Shown here: positions 8,980-17,454 of the stretch, piece by piece | Layout of the letters: the number at the start of each line of letters is the position of its first letter | Numbering within the stretch: position 1 is the first letter of the stretch | NCBI GenBank assembly: GCA_963769715.1 | Contig: CAVYNE010000002.1 | Location: 1-64,000, forward strand | Length of the DNA: 64,000 bases | From: Palsa-504 sp963769715 | GTDB taxonomy: Bacteria > Actinomycetota > Actinomycetes > Streptosporangiales > Streptosporangiaceae | Direction of reading: 5' to 3' | Made by a program: the position numbers and the translations under genes | The notes under the pieces: model-generated | The model's database searches: none | Told to the model about the DNA's origin: nothing | What the model saw: only the letters and a program-made list of their open reading frames with translations

Positions 8980-9977
8980 GTGAGCTTGGGCCAATTGGGG
9001 TACTTGGGTCCCCGTCTGGGTACCGGGAGGCCGAGGGCGGGCAGGGCAGCGGGATCGTGCCAGATCGCGGCGCCCAGGTCGTTGACCCGCACGGCGGCTA
9101 GGCCGTCGTAGCGGGACAAGCTGTCGTAGCGCTCCGCGCCCCACAGTTCGCGGTAGTCGTCGCGGGCTCCCCGCGGGCCGGTGTAGGCGATGTCAATCAC
9201 GCCGAGGGTGGCCGCGTACTCGAAGAGCACGCACAGCGCGTACCGGCCTTCGAGGACGTTCCAGGCCTTCCAGCCGGCGGGCCCGAGCGACCCGTGGGAC
9301 GAATCGACGAGGTAGAGCCGCCACCGGGCCAGCGGGCTCCTGGCCACCACGAGCGGCGCGGGCGGCGCCTGCAGGATCGCGAACAAGGTGTCCACGTCGA
9401 TCCAGACGCCGGGCTCGACGGCCGCCAGCCCGCCGGCCACCGCGGCGCGCCGCCGGGCGGCCGCGGTCAGCGTGCCGGACTTCCGCTGGCCGCTGATCGC
9501 CTCGATCCGGGAGAGCTCATCGTAGGAGACGCTTTTGAGCCACCGGTCCCATAGTTCGCCGAGGGCCTGGTAGGACGGCCTGGCCAGGACCGCCTCGCCG
9601 CGGGGGGTCAGCTCGAGCCCGGTCCCGGCCAGCCGCGCCAGGCCGCCGGCCTGCAGAAGCATCGGCCACGCGAACGCCGCGATGGGCTCGCCTCCATCGC
9701 GGTCTGCACCGTCGTAGTAGTCTCCGGCGACCAGGGCATCGTCGACCAGCTTGACGGTCGCGGTGAGCGGGCGCCTGGTGGCTGCATTGCAGCGCAGCTG
9801 CCCGTCGGCGGTCAGCTCGAGGACGGCGACGAGGTTCGACAGCGCGTCCGGCGCGGTGCAGCGGACAAGGACAGTATCGCGGAGGGAGGCCGCGCCTCGG
9901 AGGAGGGCCAGGCCAGACCCGCTGCCCTTGGCATGCGCTGCCCGATTCCCCATGACGCCGATAGTGCCCGCGGCCAC
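8973..9977 (-). CDS. Uncharacterised actinobacterial protein, 334 residues
   Basis: I do not recognise a named family. The protein is soluble with no signal or membrane segment. The region around residues 95-150 (AFAWPMLLQAGGLARL, LTPRGEAVL, LGELWDRWLKS) reads like a winged-helix module. This is followed by an Arg/Ala-rich helix and a second half containing the motif ARDDYRELWGAERYDSLSRYDGL. The start may be GTG at 9977 or the ATG at 9953 (MGNRAAHAKG). Upstream it faces the DUF429 gene divergently, separated by about 70 bases. Confidence 0.65.
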   Translation of the reverse strand: MAAGTIGVMGNRAAHAKGSGSGLALLRGAASLRDTVLVRCTAPDALSNLVAVLELTADGQLRCNAATRRPLTATVKLVDDALVAGDYYDGADRDGGEPIAAFAWPMLLQAGGLARLAGTGLELTPRGEAVLARPSYQALGELWDRWLKSVSYDELSRIEAISGQRKSGTLTAAARRRAAVAGGLAAVEPGVWIDVDTLFAILQAPPAPLVVARSPLARWRLYLVDSSHGSLGPAGWKAWNVLEGRYALCVLFEYAATLGVIDIAYTGPRGARDDYRELWGAERYDSLSRYDGLAAVRVNDLGAAIWHDPAALPALGLPVPRRGPKYPNWPKLTQ

Positions 9978-10049
9978 TAGAAAACCTTAGCGGTTCAGCA
10001 GGCCGTCCCGTGGGAGCCTGGCCGGACAACACCGGAGAAAGGCCCAGAT

Positions 10050-10748
10050 GTGTCATTGTGGCGTATGCGCGTCACCGGAGTGGATGCCTGCCGGCGCGGC
10101 TGGGTCGCGGTCAGCCTCGAGGGGCCCGGTCCGGCGCGGTCCGGCGGCGTCCGGGTGGACGCGGTTCGCGTGCACGCGTCCCTGGCGGAAGCGCTCGAGG
10201 GGGAAGAGGCGAGCGTCGTCGGGATCGACATGCCGCTGGGCCTGCCCGAGTCGGGCTGGCGCGAGGCGGACCGGGCCGCGCGCGGCCTGCTCGGGCCCAG
10301 GCGCAGTTCGGTCTTCGCGATCCCGCCCCGGGCGATCTGGGCCCAGGCCAGCTATCAGGCCGCCAACCAGCGCTGCCGCGAGCTGACCGGCCGGGGTTTC
10401 AGCATCCAGGCGTGGGGGCTGCGGGCCAAGCTGCTCGAGGCCGACCTGTACCGCGCAACCTGCGGTCATCCGCTGTATGAGGTGCATCCGGAATTGGCGT
10501 TCGGCGCGCTGGCGGGCGCGCCGCTGGCGCACAGCAAGCACACCGAAGCCGGGCGCGGCCTGCGCCACGAAGTGCTGGGCCGGGCCGGCCTCGTGGTCCC
10601 CCGGGTCCCGCTGGCCCCGGTCACGGACACGCTGGACGCGGCGGCCGTGGCCTGGAGCGCCTGGCGCATCGCCACCGGCCAGGCGGTGGTCATCCCCGGC
10701 CGCCCCCAGCTGGACGGCCAGGGCCGCGAGATCGCGATCCGATACTGA
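10050..10748 (+). CDS. DUF429 family protein (predicted RNase H-like nuclease)
   Basis: The protein is about 232 residues. Motifs typical of DUF429 are present: VTGVDACRRGWVAV near the N-terminus (a metal-binding Asp in an RNase H-like strand), VVGIDMPLGLPE, RSSVFAIPPR, YEVHPELAFGAL and a C-terminal DTLDAAAVAWSAWR. The family is predicted to be nuclease-like, with no established cellular role. The GTG at 10050 is chosen because GGAGAAAGG ends 7 bases upstream; an ATG 15 bases further in (10065) begins exactly at the conserved MRVTGVD and is the alternative. Confidence 0.82.
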   Translation: MSLWRMRVTGVDACRRGWVAVSLEGPGPARSGGVRVDAVRVHASLAEALEGEEASVVGIDMPLGLPESGWREADRAARGLLGPRRSSVFAIPPRAIWAQASYQAANQRCRELTGRGFSIQAWGLRAKLLEADLYRATCGHPLYEVHPELAFGALAGAPLAHSKHTEAGRGLRHEVLGRAGLVVPRVPLAPVTDTLDAAAVAWSAWRIATGQAVVIPGRPQLDGQGREIAIRY

Positions 10749-10755
10749 CCCGCCG

Positions 10756-11403
10756 TCACCGGCGCCCGGTGCGCAGGCCGTCAAAGGCCATCGCGCACAC
10801 CTGGTCAGCCAGCGACGCCGCGCCCGCGCGGCGGTCGGGCCTGTACCATTCGACGATGGAGTTGACCAGGCCGAACAGCAGTCGCGCGGTGATCATCGCG
10901 TCGGCGTCGGGCCGGATGTCGCCGTCGCGCACGGCCTGCGCTACCAGTTCGGCCACGAACCGGTCGAAGGCACGCCGCTGGTCGAGCGCGGCCCGCTCGA
11001 CGTCGGTGTTGCCGCGCACCCGGAGCAGCAGGGTCACGTAGGGCGATTCGGCTTCGAGCACCTCGACGCTGCCCCGGACGAGGTACTCCAGGCGCTCGAT
11101 GGCCGGCGCGGGGAGCGCCCGAGCCCGTTCCGTCACCACCGCCAGGCCAGCCAGAGCCCGGTCCAGGGCCAGGCTGAGCAGTTCCTCCTTGCCGGTGACG
11201 TGGTGATAAATCGCCGACTTCGCGATGCCGAGCCGGGCGGCCAGATCCCGCATGCTCGTGCCGTCGTAGCCGCGCTCGTTGAACAGCTCGACGGCCAGCG
11301 CCAGCACAGACGCCAGGTCGTAGCCGGGCCGTCCGCGGCGCGGCTGCGGGGACGGGGCCACGGCCGCTGAGCGGTCCGCACCAGGTGCGGCGGGCGAGCT
11401 CAC
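10756..11403 (-). CDS. paaR: TetR-family repressor, probable regulator of the paa operon
   Basis: This 215-residue TetR protein has an N-terminal HTH (DLASVLALAVELFNERGYDG, TSMRDLAARLGIAKSAIYHH) followed by a helical ligand-binding domain. The start is taken as GTG at 11403, whose GTGA overlaps the stop of the collapsed paaI reading frame upstream; the frame is open further upstream but has no family similarity. It is divergent from paaABCDE-K across an operator-like palindrome at 11,543-11,556. In actinobacteria TetR-type PaaR represses paa genes and is released by phenylacetyl-CoA; that role is inferred from position. The symbol is therefore tentative. Confidence 0.8.
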   Translation of the reverse strand: MSSPAAPGADRSAAVAPSPQPRRGRPGYDLASVLALAVELFNERGYDGTSMRDLAARLGIAKSAIYHHVTGKEELLSLALDRALAGLAVVTERARALPAPAIERLEYLVRGSVEVLEAESPYVTLLLRVRGNTDVERAALDQRRAFDRFVAELVAQAVRDGDIRPDADAMITARLLFGLVNSIVEWYRPDRRAGAASLADQVCAMAFDGLRTGRR

Positions 11404-11519
11404 GAGGCCGGGCCCAGCTCGTGGCTGCGGCCGCGGAACTCGGCGATCACCTCGATGCCCAGGCCACGGGAGGCCTCGTCCTTCGCCATCATCGCCTCCA
11501 CGCCGGGCAGGTGCGGCAC
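11400..11519 (-). pseudogene. paaI: Collapsed paaI (hydroxyphenylacetyl-CoA thioesterase) with internal deletion
   Basis: A 39-codon frame starts at GTG 11519 behind a good GGGAGG ribosome site 9 bases away. Its first half (AMMAKDEASRGLGIEV) matches the N-terminus of PaaI hotdog thioesterases. Its second half (VIAEFRGRSHELG) matches their extreme C-terminus, where E. coli PaaI reads ALFRGKSHRIGG. About 100 central residues, including the catalytic hotdog core, are absent and the junction is in frame. Its TGA overlaps the GTG of tetR, so it still works as a translational leader for the repressor. It might now be selected only for that coupling. The assignment rests on recognition of the two termini by eye. 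Confidence 0.65.
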
Positions 11520-11542
11520 CAGGATCGCCTCCCATATAATCG

Positions 11543-11556
11543 ACCGAACGTTCGGT
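11543..11556. promoter_or_regulatory. TetR-type operator palindrome in the tetR-paa intergenic region
   Basis: ACCGAAC/GTTCGGT is a perfect 14-bp palindrome. It is flanked by TATAAT-like boxes on the plus strand (11,535-11,540 and 11,558-11,563), with RC matches on the minus strand. The location between divergent tetR and paaA fits repressor control of both promoters. Confidence 0.65.
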
Positions 11557-11628
11557 ATATAATACCGCCACGGACCTGGATACGTGTGGTCCGGCAGTGC
11601 TTACGATGGTGCCGGAGGGATGGTGGCG

Positions 11629-12648
11629 ATGACAGCTCTACCTGAGACGGGCCCGCCCGGAACGGCACTGCCCGGAGCGAGGCTCCCCGGCACGGGGCCC
11701 GGCCAGGACGGGCCGGGTGACCTCCAGGCCCACTTCGACCAGACGCTCGACCGCGGGCGGCGCATCGAGCCGCGGGACTGGATGCCGGACGCCTACCGGT
11801 CGACGATGATCCGCCAGATCGCCCAGCACGCGCACTCGGAGATCATCGGCATGCAGCCGGAGGGCAACTGGATTACCCGGGCTCCTTCGCTGCGCCGCAA
11901 GGCGATCCTCATCGCCAAGGTGCAAGACGAGGCCGGCCACGGCATGTACCTGTACTCGGCGGCCGAGACGCTCGGCGCCGATCGCGCCGACCTCACCGAC
12001 AAGCTCGTGCACGGGCGGCAGAAGTACTCCTCGATCTTCAACTACCCCACGCTGACCTACGCCGACGTCGGCGTGATCGGCTGGCTGGTCGACGGCGCGG
12101 CCATCTGCAACCAGGTCCCGCTGTGCCGCTCCTCCTACGGTCCCTACGCCCGGGCCATGGTGCGCATCTGCAAGGAGGAGTCGTTCCACCAGCGGCAGGG
12201 CTATGAGCTGCTGATGACGATGATGCGCGGCACCGCGGCACAGCGGGCGATGGTGCAGGACGCGACGAACCGGTTCTGGTGGCCGTCGCTGATGATGTTC
12301 GGGCCGCCGGACGACCAGTCTCCGAATACGGCGCAGTCGATGGCCTGGGGCGTCAAGCGGCACACCAACGACGAGCTGCGGCAGCGCTTCGTGGACATGA
12401 CGGTGCCGCAGGCCGAGAAGCTGGGCGTGACCCTGCCCGATCCCGACCTGGGGTGGAACGCCGAGCGCCAACACTACGACTTCGGTTCGGTGGACTGGGA
12501 CGAGTTCACGGCCGTCGTCAAGGGCAACGGGCCGTGCAACGCGCAGCGGATCGCGCGCCGCAAGGCGGCCCACGACGAGGGCGCGTGGGTACGCGAGGCC
12601 GCCGCGGCCTACGCCGCCAAACACGCCGTCGAGCGAAAGGCGGCCTGA
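11629..12648 (+). CDS. paaA: 1,2-phenylacetyl-CoA epoxidase, catalytic subunit PaaA
   Basis: This 339-residue bacterial multicomponent diiron oxygenase subunit binds phenylacetyl-CoA and, with PaaC, forms the core of the epoxidase that adds one oxygen to the aromatic ring. Diiron ligands are visible in the motif KVQDEAGHGMYLY (E..H) and in ICKEESFHQRQG (E, E..H). The FNYPTLTYADVGVIGWLVDGAA stretch surrounds the substrate channel in known PaaA. The start is ATG 11629: GGAGGG ends 9 bases upstream; an ATG at 11620 would sit directly on that site. The N-terminus has a poorly conserved Gly/Pro-rich tail of about 30 residues. It is first in a tightly packed operon (TGATG junction with paaB). Confidence 0.95.
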   Translation: MTALPETGPPGTALPGARLPGTGPGQDGPGDLQAHFDQTLDRGRRIEPRDWMPDAYRSTMIRQIAQHAHSEIIGMQPEGNWITRAPSLRRKAILIAKVQDEAGHGMYLYSAAETLGADRADLTDKLVHGRQKYSSIFNYPTLTYADVGVIGWLVDGAAICNQVPLCRSSYGPYARAMVRICKEESFHQRQGYELLMTMMRGTAAQRAMVQDATNRFWWPSLMMFGPPDDQSPNTAQSMAWGVKRHTNDELRQRFVDMTVPQAEKLGVTLPDPDLGWNAERQHYDFGSVDWDEFTAVVKGNGPCNAQRIARRKAAHDEGAWVREAAAAYAAKHAVERKAA

Positions 12649-12947
12649 TGACCGAACCACAGGTGCGCTCGGGCTGGCCGCTGTACGAGGTGTTCCTGCG
12701 CGGCAAGCGCGGGCTCAACCACGTGCACGTCGGGTCGCTGCACGCGGCCGATCCGGAGATGGCGCTGCACCACGCTCGTGACCTGTACACGCGCCGGAAC
12801 GAGGGCGTCAGCATCTGGGTGGTCGCGGCCAGGGACATCACCGCGTCGAGCCCGGACGAGAAGGACCCGTTCTTCGCGCCGTCCGGCGACAAGGTCTACC
12901 GGCACCCGACGTTCTACGAGATTCCCGACGATGTCCCCCACATGTAG
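12648..12947 (+). CDS. paaB: 1,2-phenylacetyl-CoA epoxidase structural subunit PaaB
   Basis: This 99-residue protein has the classic PaaB opening WPLYEVFLRGKRGLNHVHVG and the DLYTRRNEGVSIWVV strand. PaaB bridges PaaAC dimers and is needed for activity. Its ATG overlaps the paaA TGA (TGATG), indicating translational coupling. Confidence 0.95.
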   Translation: MTEPQVRSGWPLYEVFLRGKRGLNHVHVGSLHAADPEMALHHARDLYTRRNEGVSIWVVAARDITASSPDEKDPFFAPSGDKVYRHPTFYEIPDDVPHM

Positions 12948-12956
12948 GGCGCGCCG

Positions 12957-13856
12957 ATGACCGAGGACGAGTTCGCCGCCTACCAGAGCCTGGGCGAGGA
13001 GACCGAGGACCACCGGTGGGCGTTCGGCACCGGCTTCACCGACCCGCTCGAGGGGATCGACGCGTCGGTACCGGACGGCGTCGACGCGGCCGCGCTGGCC
13101 GCCTACTGCCTGATGCTCGGCGACGACGCGCTGGTCTACTCGCACCGGCTGCAGCAGTGGATGACCCGCCTGCCGGAGCTTGAGGAGGAGACCGCGCTGG
13201 CCAACATCGCCCTGGACCTGCTCGGGCAGGCGCGCCTGCTGCTGGCCCGGGCCGGGATGGCCGAAGGCGCCCTAGCCGACGGGAACGGCCGCCAAGAGGA
13301 CCAGCTGGCGTTCTTCCGGGACGAGCACGAATTCCGCAACGTGCGGCTGGTGGAGGCCCTTGACGCCGACTTCGCCGAGCTGGCGGGCCGGCTGCTGATC
13401 TTCTCGGCCTGGCGGCTGGCGCTGTTCGGCCGGCTGGCGGAGTCGGCAGATCCGGTGCTGGCGGCCGTCGCGGCCAAGGGCGTCAAGGAACTCACCTACC
13501 ACCGGGACTACGCGGCCCAGTGGGTGATCAGGCTCGGTGACGGCACGCCGCTGTCGCACGGCAAGATGCAGGCCGCGCTGGGCACCGTCTGGCCGCTCGT
13601 CGACGAGCTGTTCCAGGCCGATCCGGTGACCGCCGCCCTGCCCGCGGTGGCGGCCGACCCGGCCGGGCTACGCGGCGAGGTCAGCGCCGTGCTTGACGCC
13701 GTGCTCGCCGCGGCCACCCTGGACCGCCCGGGCGCCGCGCCGATGGCGCGGGTGGCCGGCAAGTCCGGGCGCGACGGCGTGCACACCGAGGTGTTCGGGT
13801 ACCTGCTCGCCGAACTGCAATCGGTGGCCCGCGCCCATCCGGACGCGACGTGGTGA
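12957..13856 (+). CDS. paaC: 1,2-phenylacetyl-CoA epoxidase structural subunit PaaC
   Basis: This 299-residue ferritin-like helical subunit pairs with PaaA. Recognisable motifs are LGDDALVYSHRLQQW, EEETALANIALDLLGQAR, DEHEFRNVRLVE and LTYHRDYAAQWVIRLGDGT. PaaC keeps the fold but has only a structural role in the known complex. It starts 9 bases after paaB and its end overlaps the start of paaD. Confidence 0.95.
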   Translation: MTEDEFAAYQSLGEETEDHRWAFGTGFTDPLEGIDASVPDGVDAAALAAYCLMLGDDALVYSHRLQQWMTRLPELEEETALANIALDLLGQARLLLARAGMAEGALADGNGRQEDQLAFFRDEHEFRNVRLVEALDADFAELAGRLLIFSAWRLALFGRLAESADPVLAAVAAKGVKELTYHRDYAAQWVIRLGDGTPLSHGKMQAALGTVWPLVDELFQADPVTAALPAVAADPAGLRGEVSAVLDAVLAAATLDRPGAAPMARVAGKSGRDGVHTEVFGYLLAELQSVARAHPDATW

Positions 13857-14386
13857 CCGCCGCCGGCCTGGCCATCGCGCGGGAGGTCGCCGCGGCGGTG
13901 CCCGATCCCGAGCTGCCCATGGTGACCGTGGCCGACCTGGGCATCTTGCGCGACGTCAGCACAGAGCAGGGGCGCCTGGTGGTGACGATCACCCCGACCT
14001 ACTCGGGCTGCCCGGCGCTGCGCGAGATCGCCCACGACCTGCGGCACCGGCTCAGCCGGGCCGGCTTCGCCGGGGTTACCGTGCGCACCGCGCTCGCGCC
14101 CGCCTGGAGCAGCGACTGGATCACGGCCGAGGGCCGCCGCAAGCTGCGGGCGGCCGGCATCGCCCCGCCCCAGGCAGTGCCAGCCCAGACAGTGCCAGCC
14201 CATTCCGGGTCGGCCCACCCGGGTCCGGTCCCGCTCACCCTCACCCCGCGCCGCGAGCCCGTCGCCTGCCCGCGGTGCGGCTCCCGCGACACCACGCAGA
14301 CCGCGGCGTTCAGCGCGACCGCGTGCAAAGCGCTGTTCCGCTGCGAGGCCTGCCGCGAGCCCTTCGAATATGTGAAGGACATCTGA
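13850..14386 (+). CDS. paaD: PaaD, Fe-S/diiron maturation factor of the phenylacetyl-CoA epoxidase
   Basis: This 178-residue protein has an N-terminal MIP18/DUF59 domain (PDPELPMVTVADLGIL, TPTYSGCPALREI with a conserved Cys at 54) and a C-terminal zinc ribbon (C140, C143, C165, C168). PaaD is thought to help mature the epoxidase or its reductase. Between the two domains is a Pro/Ala linker built from a 15-bp direct repeat (14,175-14,202), giving VPAQTVPA. GTG 13853 (GTGA overlap with the paaC stop) is an alternative start one codon downstream. Confidence 0.93.
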   Translation: MVTAAGLAIAREVAAAVPDPELPMVTVADLGILRDVSTEQGRLVVTITPTYSGCPALREIAHDLRHRLSRAGFAGVTVRTALAPAWSSDWITAEGRRKLRAAGIAPPQAVPAQTVPAHSGSAHPGPVPLTLTPRREPVACPRCGSRDTTQTAAFSATACKALFRCEACREPFEYVKDI

Positions 14387-15474
14387 TGGTGCCGCTGCTC
14401 GCTGGCCGGGCCGAGTTCCACTCGCTCACCGTGGCGCGGGTCGATCCGCTGACCGAGGACTCCGCCGCGTTGACCTTCACGGTGCCGCCGGAGCTGGCGG
14501 ACAGGTTCGCCTTCGCGCCCGGGCAGTCGGTGACCATCCGCCGCGGCGATGAGCGCCGGTCCTACTCGATCTGCGCGACCGCCGGCCGGCTCCCGCGCAT
14601 CGGCGTGCGGGAGGTGGCGGGCGGCGCGGTCTCCGGCTGGCTGGTGCACCAGGTGCGGCCCGGCGACGTGATCGAGGTGCAGGCCCCGTCGGGGTCGTTC
14701 ACCCCAGACCTGGACGCCCCGGCGCACCACGTCCTGATCGCCGCGGGCAGCGGGATCACGCCCGTGTTGTCCATCGCCGGATCCGTGCTCGCCGCCCATT
14801 ACAAGTCCACCGTCACCCTGCTCTACGGCAACCGGCGCAACGATTCGGTGATGTTCACTGACGAGGTCGCCGACATCAAGGACACCTACCCGGAGCGGAT
14901 CTGCCTGGTCCACGTGCTAAGCCGCGAACCGCAGGAAGTGGAGCTGTTCAACGGCCGGCTCGACGCCGGCAAGCTGCGAGGGCTGCTACCGGTCACCGTC
15001 GACGTGGCCGCGGTTGACCACTGGTGGCTGTGCGGCCCGTTCGGCATGGTCGAAGACGCGATCGGGGTGCTCGGTGAGCTCGGTGTCCCGCGCCGTCGCA
15101 TCCACCGTGAGCTGTTCTACGTCGAGGACGCCCCGCCCGCCCAGGCGACGCACGCCGAGGCGGCCGCGGGTCCGGGCGCCGAGGTGACCGTCGTGCTCGA
15201 CGGGCGCAGCAGCACCGTGACGGTCCCGGCAGGCACCCCCATCCTGGACGGGGCCCAGCGGGTCCGGCCCGACCTGCCGTTTGCCTGCAAGGGCGGGGTG
15301 TGCGGCACTTGCCGGGCCCTGCTCGTCGAGGGCGAGGTCACCATGCGCCGCAACTACGCCCTGGAACAGGAAGAACTCGATGCGGGCTACATCCTCACCT
15401 GCCAGGCTGTACCCATTTTCGGGCCCATGTCCGGGCCCGCGTCCGGCACGATCACTGTCGACTATGACGCCTAG
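14386..15474 (+). CDS. paaE: 1,2-phenylacetyl-CoA epoxidase reductase PaaE
   Basis: This 362-residue NAD(P)H reductase passes electrons to the PaaABC oxygenase. The order is FAD-binding FNR domain (ERRSYSICA, FAD contact), NAD(P)-binding domain (IAAGSGITPVLSI, WLCGPFGMVEDA), then a C-terminal plant-type 2Fe-2S ferredoxin domain (FACKGGVCGTCRALL and a final Cys in ILTCQA). This arrangement is that of PaaE, not of the N-terminal-ferredoxin reductases of the iso cluster. It starts on an ATG overlapping the paaD TGA. Confidence 0.95.
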   Translation: MVPLLAGRAEFHSLTVARVDPLTEDSAALTFTVPPELADRFAFAPGQSVTIRRGDERRSYSICATAGRLPRIGVREVAGGAVSGWLVHQVRPGDVIEVQAPSGSFTPDLDAPAHHVLIAAGSGITPVLSIAGSVLAAHYKSTVTLLYGNRRNDSVMFTDEVADIKDTYPERICLVHVLSREPQEVELFNGRLDAGKLRGLLPVTVDVAAVDHWWLCGPFGMVEDAIGVLGELGVPRRRIHRELFYVEDAPPAQATHAEAAAGPGAEVTVVLDGRSSTVTVPAGTPILDGAQRVRPDLPFACKGGVCGTCRALLVEGEVTMRRNYALEQEELDAGYILTCQAVPIFGPMSGPASGTITVDYDA

Positions 15475-15490
15475 CGACCGAGGAGTCCCG

Positions 15491-16795
15491 ATGCAGGACC
15501 TCACGTCCCCGGCGGGGGACCTCGACCCCATCGAGCGGGCATCGGCCGATGAGCTGCGCGCGCTGCAACTGGAGCGGCTCCAGTGGTCGCTGCGGCACGC
15601 TTACGCCAACGTGCCGCACTACCGCGCGGCCTTCGACGCGGCGGGCGTGCACCCCGATGACTGCCAGGACCTAGCCGACCTGACCAAGTACCCGCTGACC
15701 AGCAAGGCCGACCTGCGGGAGAACTACCCGTTCGGCATGTTCGCGGTGCCCCGCGAGCAGGTGGTACGGGTGCACGCCTCGTCGGGCACCACGGGCCGGG
15801 CCACCGTGGTCGGCTACACGCGGGACGACATCGAGGTGTGGGCCGCCATGATGGCCCGCTCGATCCGGGCGGCGGGCGGGCGGCCGGGCCACATCATCCA
15901 CAACGCCTACGGCTACGGATTGTTCACCGGAGGGCTCGGCGCGCATTACGGGGCGGAGAAGCTCGGCTGCACGGTAGTCCCCGTCTCCGGCGGGATGACC
16001 GAGCGCCAGGTCACCCTGATCAGGGATTTCCGGCCAGACATCATCATGGTCACGCCGTCCTACATGCTCGCGATCATCGACGAGATGGAGCGCCAGGGGC
16101 ACGACCCAGCCGCCTCCTCGCTGCGGTTCGGCATCTTGGGCGCCGAACCGTGGACGAACGAGATGCGGGCCGAGGTCGAAGCCCGGGCTGGCCTCGACGC
16201 CACCGACATCTACGGCCTGTCGGAGGTGATCGGCCCGGGCGTGGCGCAGGAGTGCGTGGAGACCAAGGACGGCCTGCACATCTGGGAGGACCACTTCTAC
16301 CCGGAGGTGATCGACCCGCTCACCGGGGAGGCGCTGCCCGACGGCGCCGACGGCGAGCTCGTCTTCACCTCGCTGACCAAGCAGGCCATGCCGGTCGTCC
16401 GGTACCGGACCCGCGACCTGACCCGCCTGCTGCCCGGCACCGCGCGCACCATGCGGCGGATGCAGAAGGTCACCGGCCGCTCCGACGACATGATCATCCT
16501 GCGCGGGGTCAACCTGTTCCCGACCCAGATCGAGGAACTCATCATGGGCATCCCGGCGCTGTCCCCGCACTTCCAGCTGCACCTGATCCGGGAGGACCGG
16601 ATGGATCAGCTGGCCGTGCACGTGGAGCGGCGCCCCGGGACGTCGGAATCCGACTCGGTCGACGCAGGCGCCACGCTGTCGGCGCGGGTCAAGAACACCA
16701 TCGGCGTCACCGTCACGACCAGCGTCCTGGCCCCGGAGTCCATCGAGCGGTCCGTAGGCAAGATGCGCCGCGTCATCGACCACCGGCCGCGCTGA
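15491..16795 (+). CDS. paaK: Phenylacetate-CoA ligase
   Basis: This 434-residue adenylate-forming enzyme converts phenylacetate, CoA and ATP to phenylacetyl-CoA, the substrate of the epoxidase encoded upstream. Motifs include SSGTTGRATVVGYT (phosphate loop), DIYGLSEVIGPGVA, and a C-terminal domain with VTGRSDDMIILRGVNLFP and SVGKMRRVIDHR (catalytic Lys region). ATG 15491 follows GAGGAG by a few bases; the frame is open upstream through paaE but that is coincidental. The operon lacks paaFGHJZ, so later steps must be encoded elsewhere; the beta-oxidation genes at 30,911-34,268 could contribute. Confidence 0.95.
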   Translation: MQDLTSPAGDLDPIERASADELRALQLERLQWSLRHAYANVPHYRAAFDAAGVHPDDCQDLADLTKYPLTSKADLRENYPFGMFAVPREQVVRVHASSGTTGRATVVGYTRDDIEVWAAMMARSIRAAGGRPGHIIHNAYGYGLFTGGLGAHYGAEKLGCTVVPVSGGMTERQVTLIRDFRPDIIMVTPSYMLAIIDEMERQGHDPAASSLRFGILGAEPWTNEMRAEVEARAGLDATDIYGLSEVIGPGVAQECVETKDGLHIWEDHFYPEVIDPLTGEALPDGADGELVFTSLTKQAMPVVRYRTRDLTRLLPGTARTMRRMQKVTGRSDDMIILRGVNLFPTQIEELIMGIPALSPHFQLHLIREDRMDQLAVHVERRPGTSESDSVDAGATLSARVKNTIGVTVTTSVLAPESIERSVGKMRRVIDHRPR

Positions 16796-16821
16796 CCGCC
16801 TATCCCACTGCTGCCTCGATG

Positions 16822-16835
16822 TCTTACTGGTAAGA
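16822..16835. promoter_or_regulatory. Inverted repeat upstream of marR (possible autoregulatory operator)
   Basis: TCTTAC-TG-GTAAGA is a perfect 6-2-6 inverted repeat 68 bases before the marR start. The TCTTA/TAAGA half-sites recur in the isoG promoter (18,752-18,764), suggesting a common regulator. Confidence 0.5.
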
Positions 16836-16902
16836 TATTGACCGAGAAGGCGACGCAAATTGTCATGGTGAGGACAGCCATTGATGCGGTGCGGGTGAAC
16901 AT

Positions 16903-17439
16903 ATGACTGAGCCTGACGGGCCGGTGAGTTCCGCGGTGGCCGAGTCCGAGAACGTGACGGACCGGGTCGACCGGATCGAGGCGGCGTGGCGGCGGGAGCG
17001 TCCCGATATCAACGTGAGCTCGGTCGGGATCGTGACGCGGATCTGGCGGATCGGGCGGCATCTCGAGCGGCATCGCAAACAGCGCCTGGACCTGCTGGGG
17101 ACCGACCGTGTCACGCTCGATGTGCTGGCGACCCTTCGTCGCTCGGGCCCCCCCTACCAGCGCACCGCGGGTGAGCTGATGCATTCGGCGCTTATCACGT
17201 CGGGCGGCGTGTCGCAGCGGCTGGAGAAGCTAGAACGGGCCGGCCTGATCACCCGCCAGGTTGACACCGGAGACCGACGACGGGTCGAGGTGCGGCTGAC
17301 GCCGGCCGGCGTCGAGCTGGTGGATTCCGTTGTCGCCGACGTAATGGAGCATGAGACGAAGCTGCTGGACCGTCTTAGCCCGGATGAGCAGGTCACGCTG
17401 GTGACGCTGCTCCGCAAATTGCTCGGCGAGTTCGAATAG
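16903..17439 (+). CDS. MarR-family regulator at the head of the iso cluster
   Basis: This 178-residue protein has a winged HTH: ITSGGVSQRLEKLERAGLI (recognition helix) and the wing TRQVDTGDRRRVEVRLT, flanked by long dimerisation helices. It is closest to the PapR/YkmA-type MarR proteins with an extended N-terminus. Position next to the isoprene genes suggests it controls them; marR genes are also reported beside characterised Rhodococcus iso clusters. Its effector may be isoprene epoxide or a glutathione conjugate (inference). It converges on the gshA-like gene with a 15-base gap. Confidence 0.88.
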   Translation: MTEPDGPVSSAVAESENVTDRVDRIEAAWRRERPDINVSSVGIVTRIWRIGRHLERHRKQRLDLLGTDRVTLDVLATLRRSGPPYQRTAGELMHSALITSGGVSQRLEKLERAGLITRQVDTGDRRRVEVRLTPAGVELVDSVVADVMEHETKLLDRLSPDEQVTLVTLLRKLLGEFE

Positions 17440-17454
17440 GCCGGCGGTGACTCA

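Noticed and set aside
14999..16858. Long antisense frames across paaE-paaK
   Set aside because: Composition typical of high-GC antisense frames; the plus-strand paa genes account for all conserved motifs.
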